NCBI GenBank assembly: GCA_963728355.1
Contig: CAVSJQ010000001.1
Location: forward strand, 62,001 to 126,000
Reading direction: 5' to 3'
Length of the DNA stretch: 64,000 bases
Origin: Sva-07 sp963728355
GTDB taxonomy: Bacteria > Actinomycetota > Acidimicrobiia > Acidimicrobiales > Ilumatobacteraceae
The translations under genes and the position numbers were made by a program. Below the pieces are notes generated by a model, which worked only from the letters and a program-made list of their open reading frames with translations, did not search any database and was not told the origin of the DNA. This document shows positions 39,809 to 48,981 of this stretch, piece by piece (the stretch's first letter is position 1; every line of letters starts with the position of its first letter).

Positions 39809-41806
39809 ATGAACAATCTGCCGCCGCCTCCCCCGCCTCCGCCCCCTGGTCGCGGCCGGAAGCGCCCCGACGACCCGGCCGGTCGCCGTCAAGGTGAGCG
39901 GCCGACGTCCAACAAGAACAAGGGCAACGAGTTATCCCCCGACGGCACACCCTCCGGCGGACGCGGCCCCGGAAGCTGGCCGCGCTGGACCATCTGGGTA
40001 CTCGTCGGCGTGCTCGCGGCCGCCTTCCTGGTGCCGAGCCTCTGGCCGAGCGACAGCGGCGAGTCCTTGGAGTACTCCGAGTGGCGGACACAGATGATCG
40101 AGGGCAACATCGCCACCGCCGAGATCAACACCGGTTCGGGGAAGATCACGGGCACGTTCACCAACGACGACGAGTACTCCACGACCGGCAGGGCCGATAC
40201 CGGCGTCTCCGATGCCGATCAAGAGCTGATGATCGAGAACGACGTCGAGTTCACCTTCGTCGCCCCGAGCAACAACTGGCTGCTCGGCATCCTGTCGATC
40301 TTCCTGCCGGTGATGCTGATCATCGGGTTCTTCGTGTGGATGCAACGACGCGCCCAGGGCCAGATGGGCGGGGTGATGTCGATCGGCAAGAGCAAGGCCA
40401 AGGCCTACGACGCCGACCGACCTTCGACGACCTTCGACGACATCGCCGGCTACACGGGCGTCAAGCAGGAGATCACCGAGGTCGTCGACTTCCTGCGCAT
40501 GCCCGAACGCTTCCGCGAGATCGGCGCCCGGGTGCCCAAGGGCATCCTGCTCGTCGGACCTCCCGGCACCGGCAAGACCCTGTTCGCCCGTGCGGTCGCC
40601 GGCGAGGCCGGCGTCGGCTTCCTCAGCGTGACCGGTTCTGACTTCATGGAGATGTTCGTCGGTGTCGGCGCCAGCCGTGTCCGCGACCTGTTCCAGCAGG
40701 CACGGCGCATGGGCAAGGCGATCATCTTCGTCGATGAGATCGACTCGATCGGCCGCAAGCGCGGCGCCGGTCTCGGCGGCGGCCACGACGAGCGCGAGCA
40801 GACGCTCAACCAGATGCTCGCCGAGATGGACGGCTTCGAGACCTCCGAGGGCATCGTGATCATGGCCGCCACCAACCGGCCCGACATCCTCGACCCCGCA
40901 CTGCTGCGACCGGGACGCTTCGACCGTCAGATCGTCGTGCCGTTGCCGGAGGCCAGCGAGCGCAAGGCGATCCTCGAGGTCCACAGCCGCGACAAGCGGA
41001 TGGGCCCCGACGTCGACATGGAGACGATGGCGCAGGCAACGCCCGGCATGTCCGGTGCGGACCTCGCCAACCTCGTCAACGAAGCGGCGCTCGTCGCCGT
41101 ACGGCGCGGGTCGAAGGAGATCGCCCGTATCGACTTCGAGAACGCCCGCGACCGGGTCGTCCTGGGCGCGCAGCGCGAGTCGATGATCCTGTCGGCGGAG
41201 GAGAAGCGAGCGACCGCCTACCACGAGGGCGGCCACGCACTGCTCGCCACCGTGCTCCCCCACGGCGACCCGCTGCACAAGGTGACAATCCTGCCGCGCG
41301 GGATGGCGCTGGGTGTCACGTGGTCGCTCCCCCAGGAGCGTCACACCTACTCCAAGGAGTACTTCGAGGACACGATCTGCAAGGCGATGGGCGGCCGCGT
41401 CGCGGAGATGGTCGTCTTCGGACATCTCAACTCGGGTGCGGCCAACGACCTGGAACAGGCGACCGGCATCGCCAGGCGGATGGTCCGCGAGTGGGGCATG
41501 TCCGACCGTGTCGGGCCGATGGCGTGGAGCAGCCAACAGGCGGTGTTCCTCGGCGAGGACCTGATGTCCTCGCAACGCGAGTACTCCGACGACACCGCGA
41601 AGCTGCTCGACGAGGAGATCGCCCGCATCCTCACCACGCAGGAGAGCCGGGCTCGCGACGTGCTGAGTCGGCACCGCCGGGGTCTGGAACTGATCGCCGA
41701 GGCGTTGCTCGAGCACGAGACGATCGACGGGCCCGAGGTGGCCAAGCTGATCCAGCAGGGCATGGCCGAGTCGGGCCAACCCGCCGACGACATCGTCGCC
41801 CACTGA
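39809..41806 (+). CDS. ftsH: ATP-dependent zinc metalloprotease FtsH
   Basis: A 665-residue membrane AAA+ protease that degrades unneeded or damaged membrane and regulatory proteins. Membrane segments lie at about 60-80 and 158-178, with a small extracytoplasmic domain between. The AAA module has Walker A GPPGTGKT (250-257), Walker B IIFVDEIDSIG, the second region of homology TNRPDILDPALLRPGRFDRQ and the pore FVGVGASR. The protease domain has HEGGH with the zinc histidines. Unusual: nine consecutive prolines at residues 5-13, directly after a probably leaderless start. Confidence 0.96.
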   Translation: MNNLPPPPPPPPPGRGRKRPDDPAGRRQGERPTSNKNKGNELSPDGTPSGGRGPGSWPRWTIWVLVGVLAAAFLVPSLWPSDSGESLEYSEWRTQMIEGNIATAEINTGSGKITGTFTNDDEYSTTGRADTGVSDADQELMIENDVEFTFVAPSNNWLLGILSIFLPVMLIIGFFVWMQRRAQGQMGGVMSIGKSKAKAYDADRPSTTFDDIAGYTGVKQEITEVVDFLRMPERFREIGARVPKGILLVGPPGTGKTLFARAVAGEAGVGFLSVTGSDFMEMFVGVGASRVRDLFQQARRMGKAIIFVDEIDSIGRKRGAGLGGGHDEREQTLNQMLAEMDGFETSEGIVIMAATNRPDILDPALLRPGRFDRQIVVPLPEASERKAILEVHSRDKRMGPDVDMETMAQATPGMSGADLANLVNEAALVAVRRGSKEIARIDFENARDRVVLGAQRESMILSAEEKRATAYHEGGHALLATVLPHGDPLHKVTILPRGMALGVTWSLPQERHTYSKEYFEDTICKAMGGRVAEMVVFGHLNSGAANDLEQATGIARRMVREWGMSDRVGPMAWSSQQAVFLGEDLMSSQREYSDDTAKLLDEEIARILTTQESRARDVLSRHRRGLELIAEALLEHETIDGPEVAKLIQQGMAESGQPADDIVAH

Positions 41807-41824
41807 TCCCCGACGCCGGAGCGT

Positions 41825-42292
41825 TCAGTCCGCGATTGCTTCGTCGCGCTGGCAGCTGCCCCCACCGGGCGTCGAGCCGGGTTCGCGTGCTTCGGCGACG
41901 GCGGCCCACAAGTCGGTCGCCGTCATCGGACCGAGGAAGCTGGCCACCGCCACCCCACGAGCGTCGGCGACGACGAGCGTAGGAACGGCATCGATCGAGT
42001 ACCGCTCGTGAAGGGCTCGCTGGTCCGTGTACTCGACTTCGACGACGGCGACGTCACGGCACTCCAGGACCTTCGCCTTCTCGACGACCTGGGCACACAC
42101 GTCACACGTCGCCGACGAGAACACGGCAACGAGCCATGGGGCGTCGGGCCGGGCGAAGTCGGTGCGGTCCAACTGCTGTGGGGCGCTGAAGCGCCGCTGC
42201 GTGGGGGCGTCGGGCACACGACGGCGTCTCGCCATGCCGGCGACGACGGCGACGACGGCGACGATCAGCAGGGCGACGATCAACCGTTCCAT
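41825..42292 (-). CDS. membrane-anchored thioredoxin-like protein
   Basis: A 155-residue protein. An N-terminal membrane segment (about 3-20) is followed by RRRR, so by the positive-inside rule the thioredoxin domain would be cytoplasmic. The fold has the active-site motif CDVC in SSATCDVCAQV and the cis-Pro loop AVPTLVV. CDVC is a non-classical CxxC; it could be a reductase or a metal/thiol sensor. Start ATG 42292 lies 8 bases after TATGCT. It converges on ftsH with an 18-base gap. Confidence 0.85.
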   Translation of the reverse strand: MERLIVALLIVAVVAVVAGMARRRRVPDAPTQRRFSAPQQLDRTDFARPDAPWLVAVFSSATCDVCAQVVEKAKVLECRDVAVVEVEYTDQRALHERYSIDAVPTLVVADARGVAVASFLGPMTATDLWAAVAEAREPGSTPGGGSCQRDEAIAD

Positions 42293-42300
42293 GTCAGCGC

Positions 42301-42306
42301 AGCATA
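42301..42306 (-). promoter_or_regulatory. -10 hexamer for thioredoxin-like gene
   Basis: TATGCT on the minus strand, 8 bases from the ATG at 42292. Confidence 0.5.
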
Positions 42307-42332
42307 CGGTCGGCGGATCGACGCAGCGTCCG

Positions 42333-43805
42333 TCACTCCCCCGCTGCGGGCAACGCCCACGAGCCCGATGTCCCTGCGAGACCGTTGCCACGTGGCAGGG
42401 CCCGCTCGACGAAGACCCGGGTGCTCGACTGGACGGTCAGCTCGGTGTCCAGGACGTCGGGATCGACGAGGTCGATCGTGATCACCTCTCCGGCACCGAT
42501 CGGGATGTCGGTGAGACTCGGCACTGCCGACGGTCCTCCCGGCCCCACGGCCTCCACGGTGATGGTGCCCTCGACGTTGTCGACGTTGTAGACGACCAGT
42601 GCGGCCGGGGCCGGCTCGGTCGGTCCGATCCCCAGGTGCCACCGCGACGACACGTAGCCGTCGATCCTCGGCGGCGCTCCCAGCACGACGGAGGTGGCAA
42701 CGGAACCACCGGCGGGACGCGTCAGGATCCGCTCGACCACGATCGAGGGTTCCGCGAGCGTCGAGAACACCGAGGCGTGACGGCCCGGCGGCAGCGCGGC
42801 CTGGCCCGTCTCGTCGTCGACACCGGCGTCGGCAGGGTCGTAGACCACGACCTGATGCGCCGGCACGTCGATCGAAGGAACATCGCTGTATCCGGCATCG
42901 AGCGGGATGCCGAGGAACACCACGTCGACCTGGACGTCGTCGTCCGTGGGGTTGTAGATCGCGAACGATTCGGTGATCCCGTCGCCGGCCTCGCCGTCGG
43001 CGAACCACCACTGATCGCGTAGCGCCGGCGCTGCGAGCGACACGTCGTATCCGAGACGTCCGCCCCCGAGGTAGTGCTGCGCACGTCCGACCACCAGTCG
43101 TCCGCGCTCGGCTGCGATCTTGACCGCGATGACGGGCTCGTCGCGAGCGCCCAGGTCAGCGATCGGGATCGTCTCGACGGACTGCGGCAGGATCGTGAAT
43201 CCCTGGAATGCAGCCGGCGTCGACTCCCCGGCCTGCGTGGCGAACACCAGGTCGACGACCGCAGCATCGTCGTACGGGTTGGTCAGCACGAGCGTCTCGA
43301 GACTTCCGTCGACGGTGAAGCCATCGGCGAAGTACCACTCGTCGGACGTGTTGTCGGCGCACGGCGACACCGAGTTGCCGGCGGGGTGCAGGGCGCGTTG
43401 CTCGACGAAGCCGCGTCCGCCGTCGATCTCGACCACGACGCTCGCGAACGGAGCGGTCACGAACGCATCGACGTCGATCGTGGTGCGCGACCAGGGTTCG
43501 ACGACCAGCGACTCGCTCGCCCCGACCCCGTCCGGCGTCAGGATGGTGAAGCGTCCGACGAGCTGCTCGTCGTCGCGGTTGGCAACGACGACGTCACCAC
43601 CCACGCCGTCCTCACCCGTGGCGGGCACGCCCGGGCAGAACCAGCTTCCGGTGAGCGCCGCGTTGTCGCTGACGGCGGGCATCCACGCGCCTGCTGGGGT
43701 GGTGAAATACGAGTCGACGACCGCAGGATCTTCGCGAGCCACGGCGATCAACCCGGCAAAGCCCATCAACACCACGACGAGCGCGGGAAGCGCACGACGA
43801 TTCAC
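42333..43805 (-). CDS. DUF5719-like secreted protein
   Basis: A 490-residue protein with an N-terminal hydrophobic signal or anchor (about 5-22) and an extracellular all-beta body. It is built of repeated segments with W(W/Y)FADG and a following LxxxNPxxxxxxVDxVF pattern, as in DSLETLVLTNPYDDAAVVDLVF-like strands. This matches actinobacterial DUF5719. Its GTG start overlaps the stop of the upstream glycosyltransferase by 4 bases, so the two are translationally coupled and probably act together in surface glycan assembly. No catalytic motif is visible. Confidence 0.75.
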   Translation of the reverse strand: MNRRALPALVVVLMGFAGLIAVAREDPAVVDSYFTTPAGAWMPAVSDNAALTGSWFCPGVPATGEDGVGGDVVVANRDDEQLVGRFTILTPDGVGASESLVVEPWSRTTIDVDAFVTAPFASVVVEIDGGRGFVEQRALHPAGNSVSPCADNTSDEWYFADGFTVDGSLETLVLTNPYDDAAVVDLVFATQAGESTPAAFQGFTILPQSVETIPIADLGARDEPVIAVKIAAERGRLVVGRAQHYLGGGRLGYDVSLAAPALRDQWWFADGEAGDGITESFAIYNPTDDDVQVDVVFLGIPLDAGYSDVPSIDVPAHQVVVYDPADAGVDDETGQAALPPGRHASVFSTLAEPSIVVERILTRPAGGSVATSVVLGAPPRIDGYVSSRWHLGIGPTEPAPAALVVYNVDNVEGTITVEAVGPGGPSAVPSLTDIPIGAGEVITIDLVDPDVLDTELTVQSSTRVFVERALPRGNGLAGTSGSWALPAAGE

Positions 43806-46800
43806 GAGGTCACCTCGTGGTCGGCGTCCTGGTCGGGTTCGTGGTCTGCGCCATGGTCTGGGTCGGGCACGTCGTCGGCGCGGTGCCGCGCTGGATCGTC
43901 GACGTCGTCGTCCGTGGCGGGAGGCGGTGCCGCGAGCAAGCCCGGATCGAGGAGCGATGCCCCGCCACCGGCGTCCGTCAGATCGATCAGGGTCTCGTCC
44001 TCGAGCAGCGCAGTGTCACGTCGTCCGACCGACACGCGCACTCGTGCGGCGATCACGATCGCGGCCAGCCACAGTACGACCTGTGCGGCCACGGCCAGCC
44101 ACCGCAACACCGAGGTGTCGTAACGCAACTCGCCGACGCCCGAGCTCGGGAGGTCGAACGCGGTGGTCTCGCCGAAGGCGCGACGTGTGTGGAGCGTCGT
44201 GCCGTCGACCGAGAGCGACCAGCGGTCGTCGAACGGGACACCGACGTGGACCACGCCGGCGGTCACCTCGTCGGTCGTCGGCTCGAGCGGACCGGCACCG
44301 ACGAAGACCGGGCTCGAATCGGACAGGTCGGTGCGCACCAGCACCTCCGCACCAGCTGAGTCGCTCGCCTCGATGCCCGCGGCGTCGAGTTCGGCGTAGG
44401 TCGCGATCCACGCGCGGTTCTCGAACGCTTCGAGCGTGGGGAGCCCGGGCCTGACGGCCACCAGATCGAGCTGGTCCTCCAGCGAGTCGACCAGCCCCGT
44501 GGGAAGTGGCAGGGGGTCGTTGACCGTGGAGGTCACACCATCGAACTCCGGCACGACGACGAACCGGATCGAGAGCGGGGCGAGCAGGCGACCCGCTCGG
44601 AGCGTCGACGTCGAGGCCATCTCGTCGAGGGCGGTGGTCACGAGCTCGGCGGCAGCATTGGACGGCGGCATCCAGCGATCCTTCGCGTCGAGCGGACCGT
44701 CGTCGACGATCGCCCAAGCGACGCCGTCGCGGTACTCGGTCGCCGGCACCGGCAACAGCCGTGGATCGCCGACCAAGAGGACGTTGTAGTCCCCGGCCGA
44801 CGACGCGTCCGGCAGCGAGGCGTCGAGCAATCGCGCGAGCGGGGTCGTGGGCACCTGGAACGAGCCGTCGGCCAGCGCAGCGAGACCCGGAGCGAGACCG
44901 ACCACCACCGCCACCGACGACAGGATCCCGAGCGGTTGACGCCATCCGAACGTGCCACCGCGCACGTCGAGGTCGAATGCTGCCAGCGCCGCCGCCGCCG
45001 AGATCGCGAGCCCGACCGCGACGGGCACGAGCAGGACCCCGGCCGCTGGCAGATCGATGGGCAGATCGCCGCGATCGGCGAGCACTGCGGCGCCACCGAA
45101 CACCACGACCATCAATGCCGAGCGGATGGCCCACGTGAGCCGCCACGCTCGAGCGAGCAGGACGGCGGCGATCACCGGGAGGTACAGCGCGATGGCCAGC
45201 GCCGCGAAATCCGTGCGGCCGATCTCGAACGAGGCGAGCACCACCAGTCCGAATCCGGATTCGCCGATCGGCGGCGCCCCGACCACACCTTCCCACGTCC
45301 ACGAGGTGATCCACGGCAGGTTCAGCAGCGCAGCACCGAGCGCCGCGCCCAGGCCAGTGACGACCGACCACCCCGCGATGGCGAGCGACCCCTGGGCCAG
45401 GACCGTCCCGAGGGCGAACACCACGGTGAGCGCCACCGCGAGGGGGAGCATCACGGGGGCGAAGGCGACGGCAACCGCCAGCACGAGCGCAGCCACCACG
45501 GTGCGCCGGAAACGGTCACCCGGCGACAGATCGATGATCCCATCGGGCACGTCGAGATCGGCGCTGTAGGGGTCTGCGGTGTCGATGCCCGACGCCCGAC
45601 GCACGAGGTGCAACACCCAGGGCGTGGCGGCGTAGACGACCAGGACGGTGAGCTGTCCACTGGACATCGAACCGCTGACGAGCGGGCTGAGCGCGTAGAC
45701 CAGCAAGGCAGCGATGCGGGCCCGCGTCGACGGGAAGACCGCGGAGAGCCGCCAGACGCCCGCCACACCGACCAGTAGCAGCCCGAGAACGAAGAGGGTC
45801 TGCAGCAGATCCATGTTGAACAGGGTGAAGACACTGAGGCCCGCCAGCGTCGCCCAGCCCGTCGGGTTCGGGGACGTGGCACCGGCACCGTTGGGATTCC
45901 AGCCGGACAGGAACGTCTCGAGCAGTTGGCGGGGACTGTCGGGGAAGGGCAGGAACTCCCCGACCGGCGGCAGGCCGCCGTCGAGGAACGACCGACCGCC
46001 CACGATCAGGCCGGCAATGACGGCGATCCACGCCACCACCGGCGCCGTCGTACTCTGACGCCAGCGGCGGACGCGCACGCCTTCGCCGACGTAGGTCGCC
46101 GTCTCACGACTGCGCAGGTAGGAGTTCAGGCGGGCGCTGCCACGTTCCTGGAGGCTGTACACCTCACGTTCGGGCACCCGACGTATCTCCTTCACCTCCC
46201 GGCGACGCGCCAGCAACGCCGGCGTACGGGGTACCAGGCTCATCAGCCCGCGGAACGAGTTCCACGCCTGACCGAAACGGGCGGTGAACAGGCCGACGAC
46301 CAGTTCGGTGAGGGTCAGCAGCACCATTTCGACCGACCGCGCAGGCAGGCGAGATGCGCCGGTCAGCGTGGCGACCGAACGCATCCGATGACGTGCGCGC
46401 AGCAGACCATGACGCAGGTCCGGCCGGCGTTCGCGCAACCGGCCGATGTGGCGCACCCTGGCCGACGGCACCACGACGACGCGTGCGCCGCTGTGATGAA
46501 TCCGCCAGCAGAGTTCGGTGTCCTCGCCGTAGAAGTCGATCGCCGGGTCGAATCCACCGAGCTCGCGGAAGAGATCGGCACGGACGAGCAGGTAGGCGGA
46601 CGGCAGCACGAACACGTCGCGAACGCCGTCGTGCTGCTCCTGGTCGACCTCGCCCGGCTCGATGACCGGATCGATCTCGCCGAACCGGTCCATGCCCAGC
46701 CCGACGGCTTGCAGCAGCGCCGGATCGTCCCACTCGACGAACTTCGGACCGACCGCACCGGCGTTCGAGCGATACAGCTCCTCGACCATCAGCCGCAGTG

Positions 46801-47131
46801 CACCGGGCTCGGGGGCGATGTCGTCGTGGCAGATCAGAAAGAATCCGTTGTCGCCTTCGACGAGACGGAGGACCTCGTTGGCGGCCGAACCGAACCCGAC
46901 GTTCGTTCCGATCGCTCGGACGAAGGCGCCGGGGAGGCGCTGCTGGATGCGGGCCTCGATGGGCTCGGTGTCGTCGGCGGGTGCGCCGTCGGAGACCACG
47001 AGGAAGAGGACTCGGAGGTTCGGGTAGTCCTGCCGGGCGAGCGCCTCGAGGGTGTCGTCGAACCACTCACCGGGTTCGTGCACGACGACGACCGCGACGA
47101 CCGGCGGTGCAGATGAGATCTCCGGTTCCAC
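43802..47131 (-). CDS. GT2 glycosyltransferase fused to large membrane domain
   Basis: A 1109-residue protein. Residues about 1-260 are a GT-A family 2 domain: VVAVVVVHEP at the start, the metal-binding acid pair in LICHDDIAPEPGALR, and FDPAIDFYGEDTELCWRIHHSG, a typical acceptor-side ED motif. From about 280 to 780 come a dozen or so membrane segments, then a soluble extracytoplasmic domain and a final membrane segment near residue 1050, with an acidic His/Asp-rich tail. It probably transfers sugars from nucleotide donors and may also handle a lipid-linked step. GTG 47131 lies 9 bases after TAGCCT. It overlaps the DUF5719 gene by 4 bases. Confidence 0.88.
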   Translation of the reverse strand: MEPEISSAPPVVAVVVVHEPGEWFDDTLEALARQDYPNLRVLFLVVSDGAPADDTEPIEARIQQRLPGAFVRAIGTNVGFGSAANEVLRLVEGDNGFFLICHDDIAPEPGALRLMVEELYRSNAGAVGPKFVEWDDPALLQAVGLGMDRFGEIDPVIEPGEVDQEQHDGVRDVFVLPSAYLLVRADLFRELGGFDPAIDFYGEDTELCWRIHHSGARVVVVPSARVRHIGRLRERRPDLRHGLLRARHRMRSVATLTGASRLPARSVEMVLLTLTELVVGLFTARFGQAWNSFRGLMSLVPRTPALLARRREVKEIRRVPEREVYSLQERGSARLNSYLRSRETATYVGEGVRVRRWRQSTTAPVVAWIAVIAGLIVGGRSFLDGGLPPVGEFLPFPDSPRQLLETFLSGWNPNGAGATSPNPTGWATLAGLSVFTLFNMDLLQTLFVLGLLLVGVAGVWRLSAVFPSTRARIAALLVYALSPLVSGSMSSGQLTVLVVYAATPWVLHLVRRASGIDTADPYSADLDVPDGIIDLSPGDRFRRTVVAALVLAVAVAFAPVMLPLAVALTVVFALGTVLAQGSLAIAGWSVVTGLGAALGAALLNLPWITSWTWEGVVGAPPIGESGFGLVVLASFEIGRTDFAALAIALYLPVIAAVLLARAWRLTWAIRSALMVVVFGGAAVLADRGDLPIDLPAAGVLLVPVAVGLAISAAAALAAFDLDVRGGTFGWRQPLGILSSVAVVVGLAPGLAALADGSFQVPTTPLARLLDASLPDASSAGDYNVLLVGDPRLLPVPATEYRDGVAWAIVDDGPLDAKDRWMPPSNAAAELVTTALDEMASTSTLRAGRLLAPLSIRFVVVPEFDGVTSTVNDPLPLPTGLVDSLEDQLDLVAVRPGLPTLEAFENRAWIATYAELDAAGIEASDSAGAEVLVRTDLSDSSPVFVGAGPLEPTTDEVTAGVVHVGVPFDDRWSLSVDGTTLHTRRAFGETTAFDLPSSGVGELRYDTSVLRWLAVAAQVVLWLAAIVIAARVRVSVGRRDTALLEDETLIDLTDAGGGASLLDPGLLAAPPPATDDDVDDPARHRADDVPDPDHGADHEPDQDADHEVTS

Positions 47132-47140
47132 GATGGGGCG

Positions 47141-47146
47141 AGGCTA
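47141..47146 (-). promoter_or_regulatory. -10 hexamer for GT2-DUF5719 operon
   Basis: TAGCCT on the minus strand, 9 bases from the GTG at 47131. It is divergent from the hexamer at 47161. Confidence 0.45.
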
Positions 47147-47160
47147 GCGAGGCCGCTCGG

Positions 47161-47166
47161 TATCCT
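47161..47166 (+). promoter_or_regulatory. -10 hexamer, leaderless, small gene
   Basis: TATCCT ends 6 bases before the ATG at 47173. Confidence 0.55.
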
Positions 47167-47172
47167 GCCGTC

Positions 47173-47424
47173 ATGGCATCGACGCGCGACCCGGACCGGC
47201 GGCCCGGAACGGGGCGCCGACCCGGATTCGATCCGACGAACATCGACCTCACCGACTTCGATGTCGTGCGTGCGGTCCGCGGGACCGTCGAGGTCGGCGG
47301 ATCGCTGGCCGCCCGGGCGACGGAACTCGCCAAGGATGCGACCTATGTCACCGTCGGTCTGGGGCTGCTGACCTACCAGCGGGTGCAGGTCCGCCGACGC
47401 GAGTTCGAACGCAGCCGACGATGA
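47173..47424 (+). CDS. small basic protein, unknown function
   Basis: An 83-residue protein. The N-terminus is Arg/Pro-rich, and residues about 50-70 form a mildly hydrophobic helix (AKDATYVTVGLGLLTYQRV) before a basic tail. I do not recognise a family. It lies divergent from the GT2 fusion gene and just upstream of the flippase, so a role in the glycan machinery is possible but unsupported. The leaderless hexamer and the normal codon pattern support it as a real gene. Confidence 0.65.
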   Translation: MASTRDPDRRPGTGRRPGFDPTNIDLTDFDVVRAVRGTVEVGGSLAARATELAKDATYVTVGLGLLTYQRVQVRRREFERSRR

Positions 47425-47455
47425 GGCGCGGCTGCGTCGACTGACCCCCGACCGA

Positions 47456-47461
47456 TAACAT
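47456..47461 (+). promoter_or_regulatory. -10 hexamer for flippase gene
   Basis: TAACAT ends 9 bases before the GTG at 47471 and only 3 before the GTG at 47465, favouring 47471. Confidence 0.45.
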
Positions 47462-47470
47462 CGGGTGCCC

Positions 47471-48796
47471 GTGTCCGCGACCTCCGCCAACGCGCAGCAG
47501 CGCCTCCCACTGCCCGAGGGCACGATCCCGGTCGGGATCTCTCTGCTGATCGCCGGCGTGGCGACGTATGCGTTCTTCAAGGTCGGCACCGTCGCGGTGG
47601 GCGGCGCAGAGGCATTCGCCCCGATCGCCTCGATGTGGTTCGCCGTGTTCGCGTTGGCCCCCGGTTTCTTCCTGCCGCTCGAACAGGAGCTGGGCCGGGC
47701 GCTTTCCCACCGGCGCGCCATCGGCGAAGGCGGCCGGCCGGTCGTTCGGCGTGTCGTCGGCCTGGGGGCGATCCTCGTCGCCCTCGTCACGCTGACCATC
47801 CTCGTGTTCAGCCCGGTGATCGCCACGTCGTACTTCGACGGCGACTGGTTCATGGTCGTCGCACTGATCGCCGCCTTCGCCGCCTATGCGCCGGCCCACA
47901 TGGCACGTGGCGTGTGTTCCGGCAGCGGCCGCTTCCGCGAATACGCCGTGATCCTGGGCTCCGACGGCATCGTGCGGATCGTGCTGTGCGCAGCGCTCGC
48001 CGTCGTCGGGGTGACCGCGGTGGGGGCCTACGGGCTCGCCATCGCCATCTCGCCACTGTTCGCCGTGGCCTACGTGTATCAACGCAAGGGCCTGCGCACC
48101 GATCCCGGCCCACCTGCCGAACTGCGCGAGGTCACCCCGAACCTGGGTTGGTTGCTGATCGGGTCGGTGTGCGCTGCAACGCTGCTGAACGCCGGACCGA
48201 TCGCGGCGAGCGTGCTCGCACCGGATGGGTCCGACGAACTGATCACGGCGTTCTCCTACGGCGTCCTGCTGTCGCGCATCCCGCTGTTCCTGTTCCAGGC
48301 CGTGCAGGCGGCGCTGCTGCCACGCCTCAGCCAACAGGCGGCGCGGGGGGAGTTCGCCGAGTTTCGCTCCGGGCTGCAACGGCTGATGATCGTCGTGCTG
48401 GGCGTGGGCCTCGTCGGCACGATCGGTGCGTTCGTGCTCGGACCGTGGGCGCTCGGTCTCGTGTACGACGCCGAACTGAGTGGACGCACGCTCGCAATGC
48501 TCTCGATGAGCAGCGCGGTGTACATGCTGGCGCTTGCCACGGCGCAGGCCGTGATCGCTCTACAGGGCCATGCGCTGGTCGCACTCGGGTGGGTCGTCGG
48601 CGTCGTCACGTTCCTGCTCGGCACATGGCTCACTGCCGACGAGGTCTTCCGGCGGATAGAAATCGGCCTGGTCGTCTCGTCGATCGCTGCGCTGGCGACA
48701 TTCGCACTGGCGCTGCGACAGCGGCTGCATTCGGGGGCGGTCCCGAACGAGGGATCGATGATGGAAGCGATCACCGACATGCCGTTCGAGACGTAA
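47471..48796 (+). CDS. polysaccharide flippase, Wzx/MurJ-like (MOP superfamily)
   Basis: A 441-residue membrane protein with about twelve hydrophobic segments and no signal peptide, of the polysaccharide-biosynthesis (MATE-like/MOP) class. Features include PVGISLLIAGVATYAFFKVG at the N-terminus and LPRLSQQAARGEFAEFRSGL, a block common in Wzx and MurJ relatives. It would flip lipid-linked glycan units across the membrane. The glycosyltransferases, gmd and the LCP protein nearby fit this. Start GTG 47471 preferred over 47465. It converges on gmd, with the 82-bp duplication between. Confidence 0.82.
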   Translation: MSATSANAQQRLPLPEGTIPVGISLLIAGVATYAFFKVGTVAVGGAEAFAPIASMWFAVFALAPGFFLPLEQELGRALSHRRAIGEGGRPVVRRVVGLGAILVALVTLTILVFSPVIATSYFDGDWFMVVALIAAFAAYAPAHMARGVCSGSGRFREYAVILGSDGIVRIVLCAALAVVGVTAVGAYGLAIAISPLFAVAYVYQRKGLRTDPGPPAELREVTPNLGWLLIGSVCAATLLNAGPIAASVLAPDGSDELITAFSYGVLLSRIPLFLFQAVQAALLPRLSQQAARGEFAEFRSGLQRLMIVVLGVGLVGTIGAFVLGPWALGLVYDAELSGRTLAMLSMSSAVYMLALATAQAVIALQGHALVALGWVVGVVTFLLGTWLTADEVFRRIEIGLVVSSIAALATFALALRQRLHSGAVPNEGSMMEAITDMPFET

Positions 48797-48801
48797 CAGC
48801 T

Positions 48802-48970
48802 CGCTCGGCCTCACCGAGAGCGCCGTGCCCGACCATCTGGTCGGCCTCGCTCCGGCTCGTCGCTGGCGCTTCCCTCGCCGGCAGCTGCCGCTCGGCCTCA
48901 CCGAGAGCGCCGTGCCCGACCATCTGGTCGGCCTCGCTCCGGCTCGTCGCTGGCGCTTCCCTCGCCGGCA
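48802..48970. repeat. tandem 82-bp duplication in intergenic region
   Basis: Two copies that read as identical (48802-48883 and 48889-48970), period 87. Each contains short palindromes, CTCGG-CCTCA-CCGAG and GACCA-TC-TGGTC, so each copy can fold. It fills the gap between the convergent flippase and gmd genes and could serve as a bidirectional terminator or be an interspersed repeat. No open frame through it looks coding. Confidence 0.85.
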
Positions 48971-48981
48971 CACGCTGCTGG

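Noticed and set aside
48802..48970. CRISPR array
   Set aside because: Only two copies, 5 bases apart and 82 bases long, with no spacers and no cas genes.
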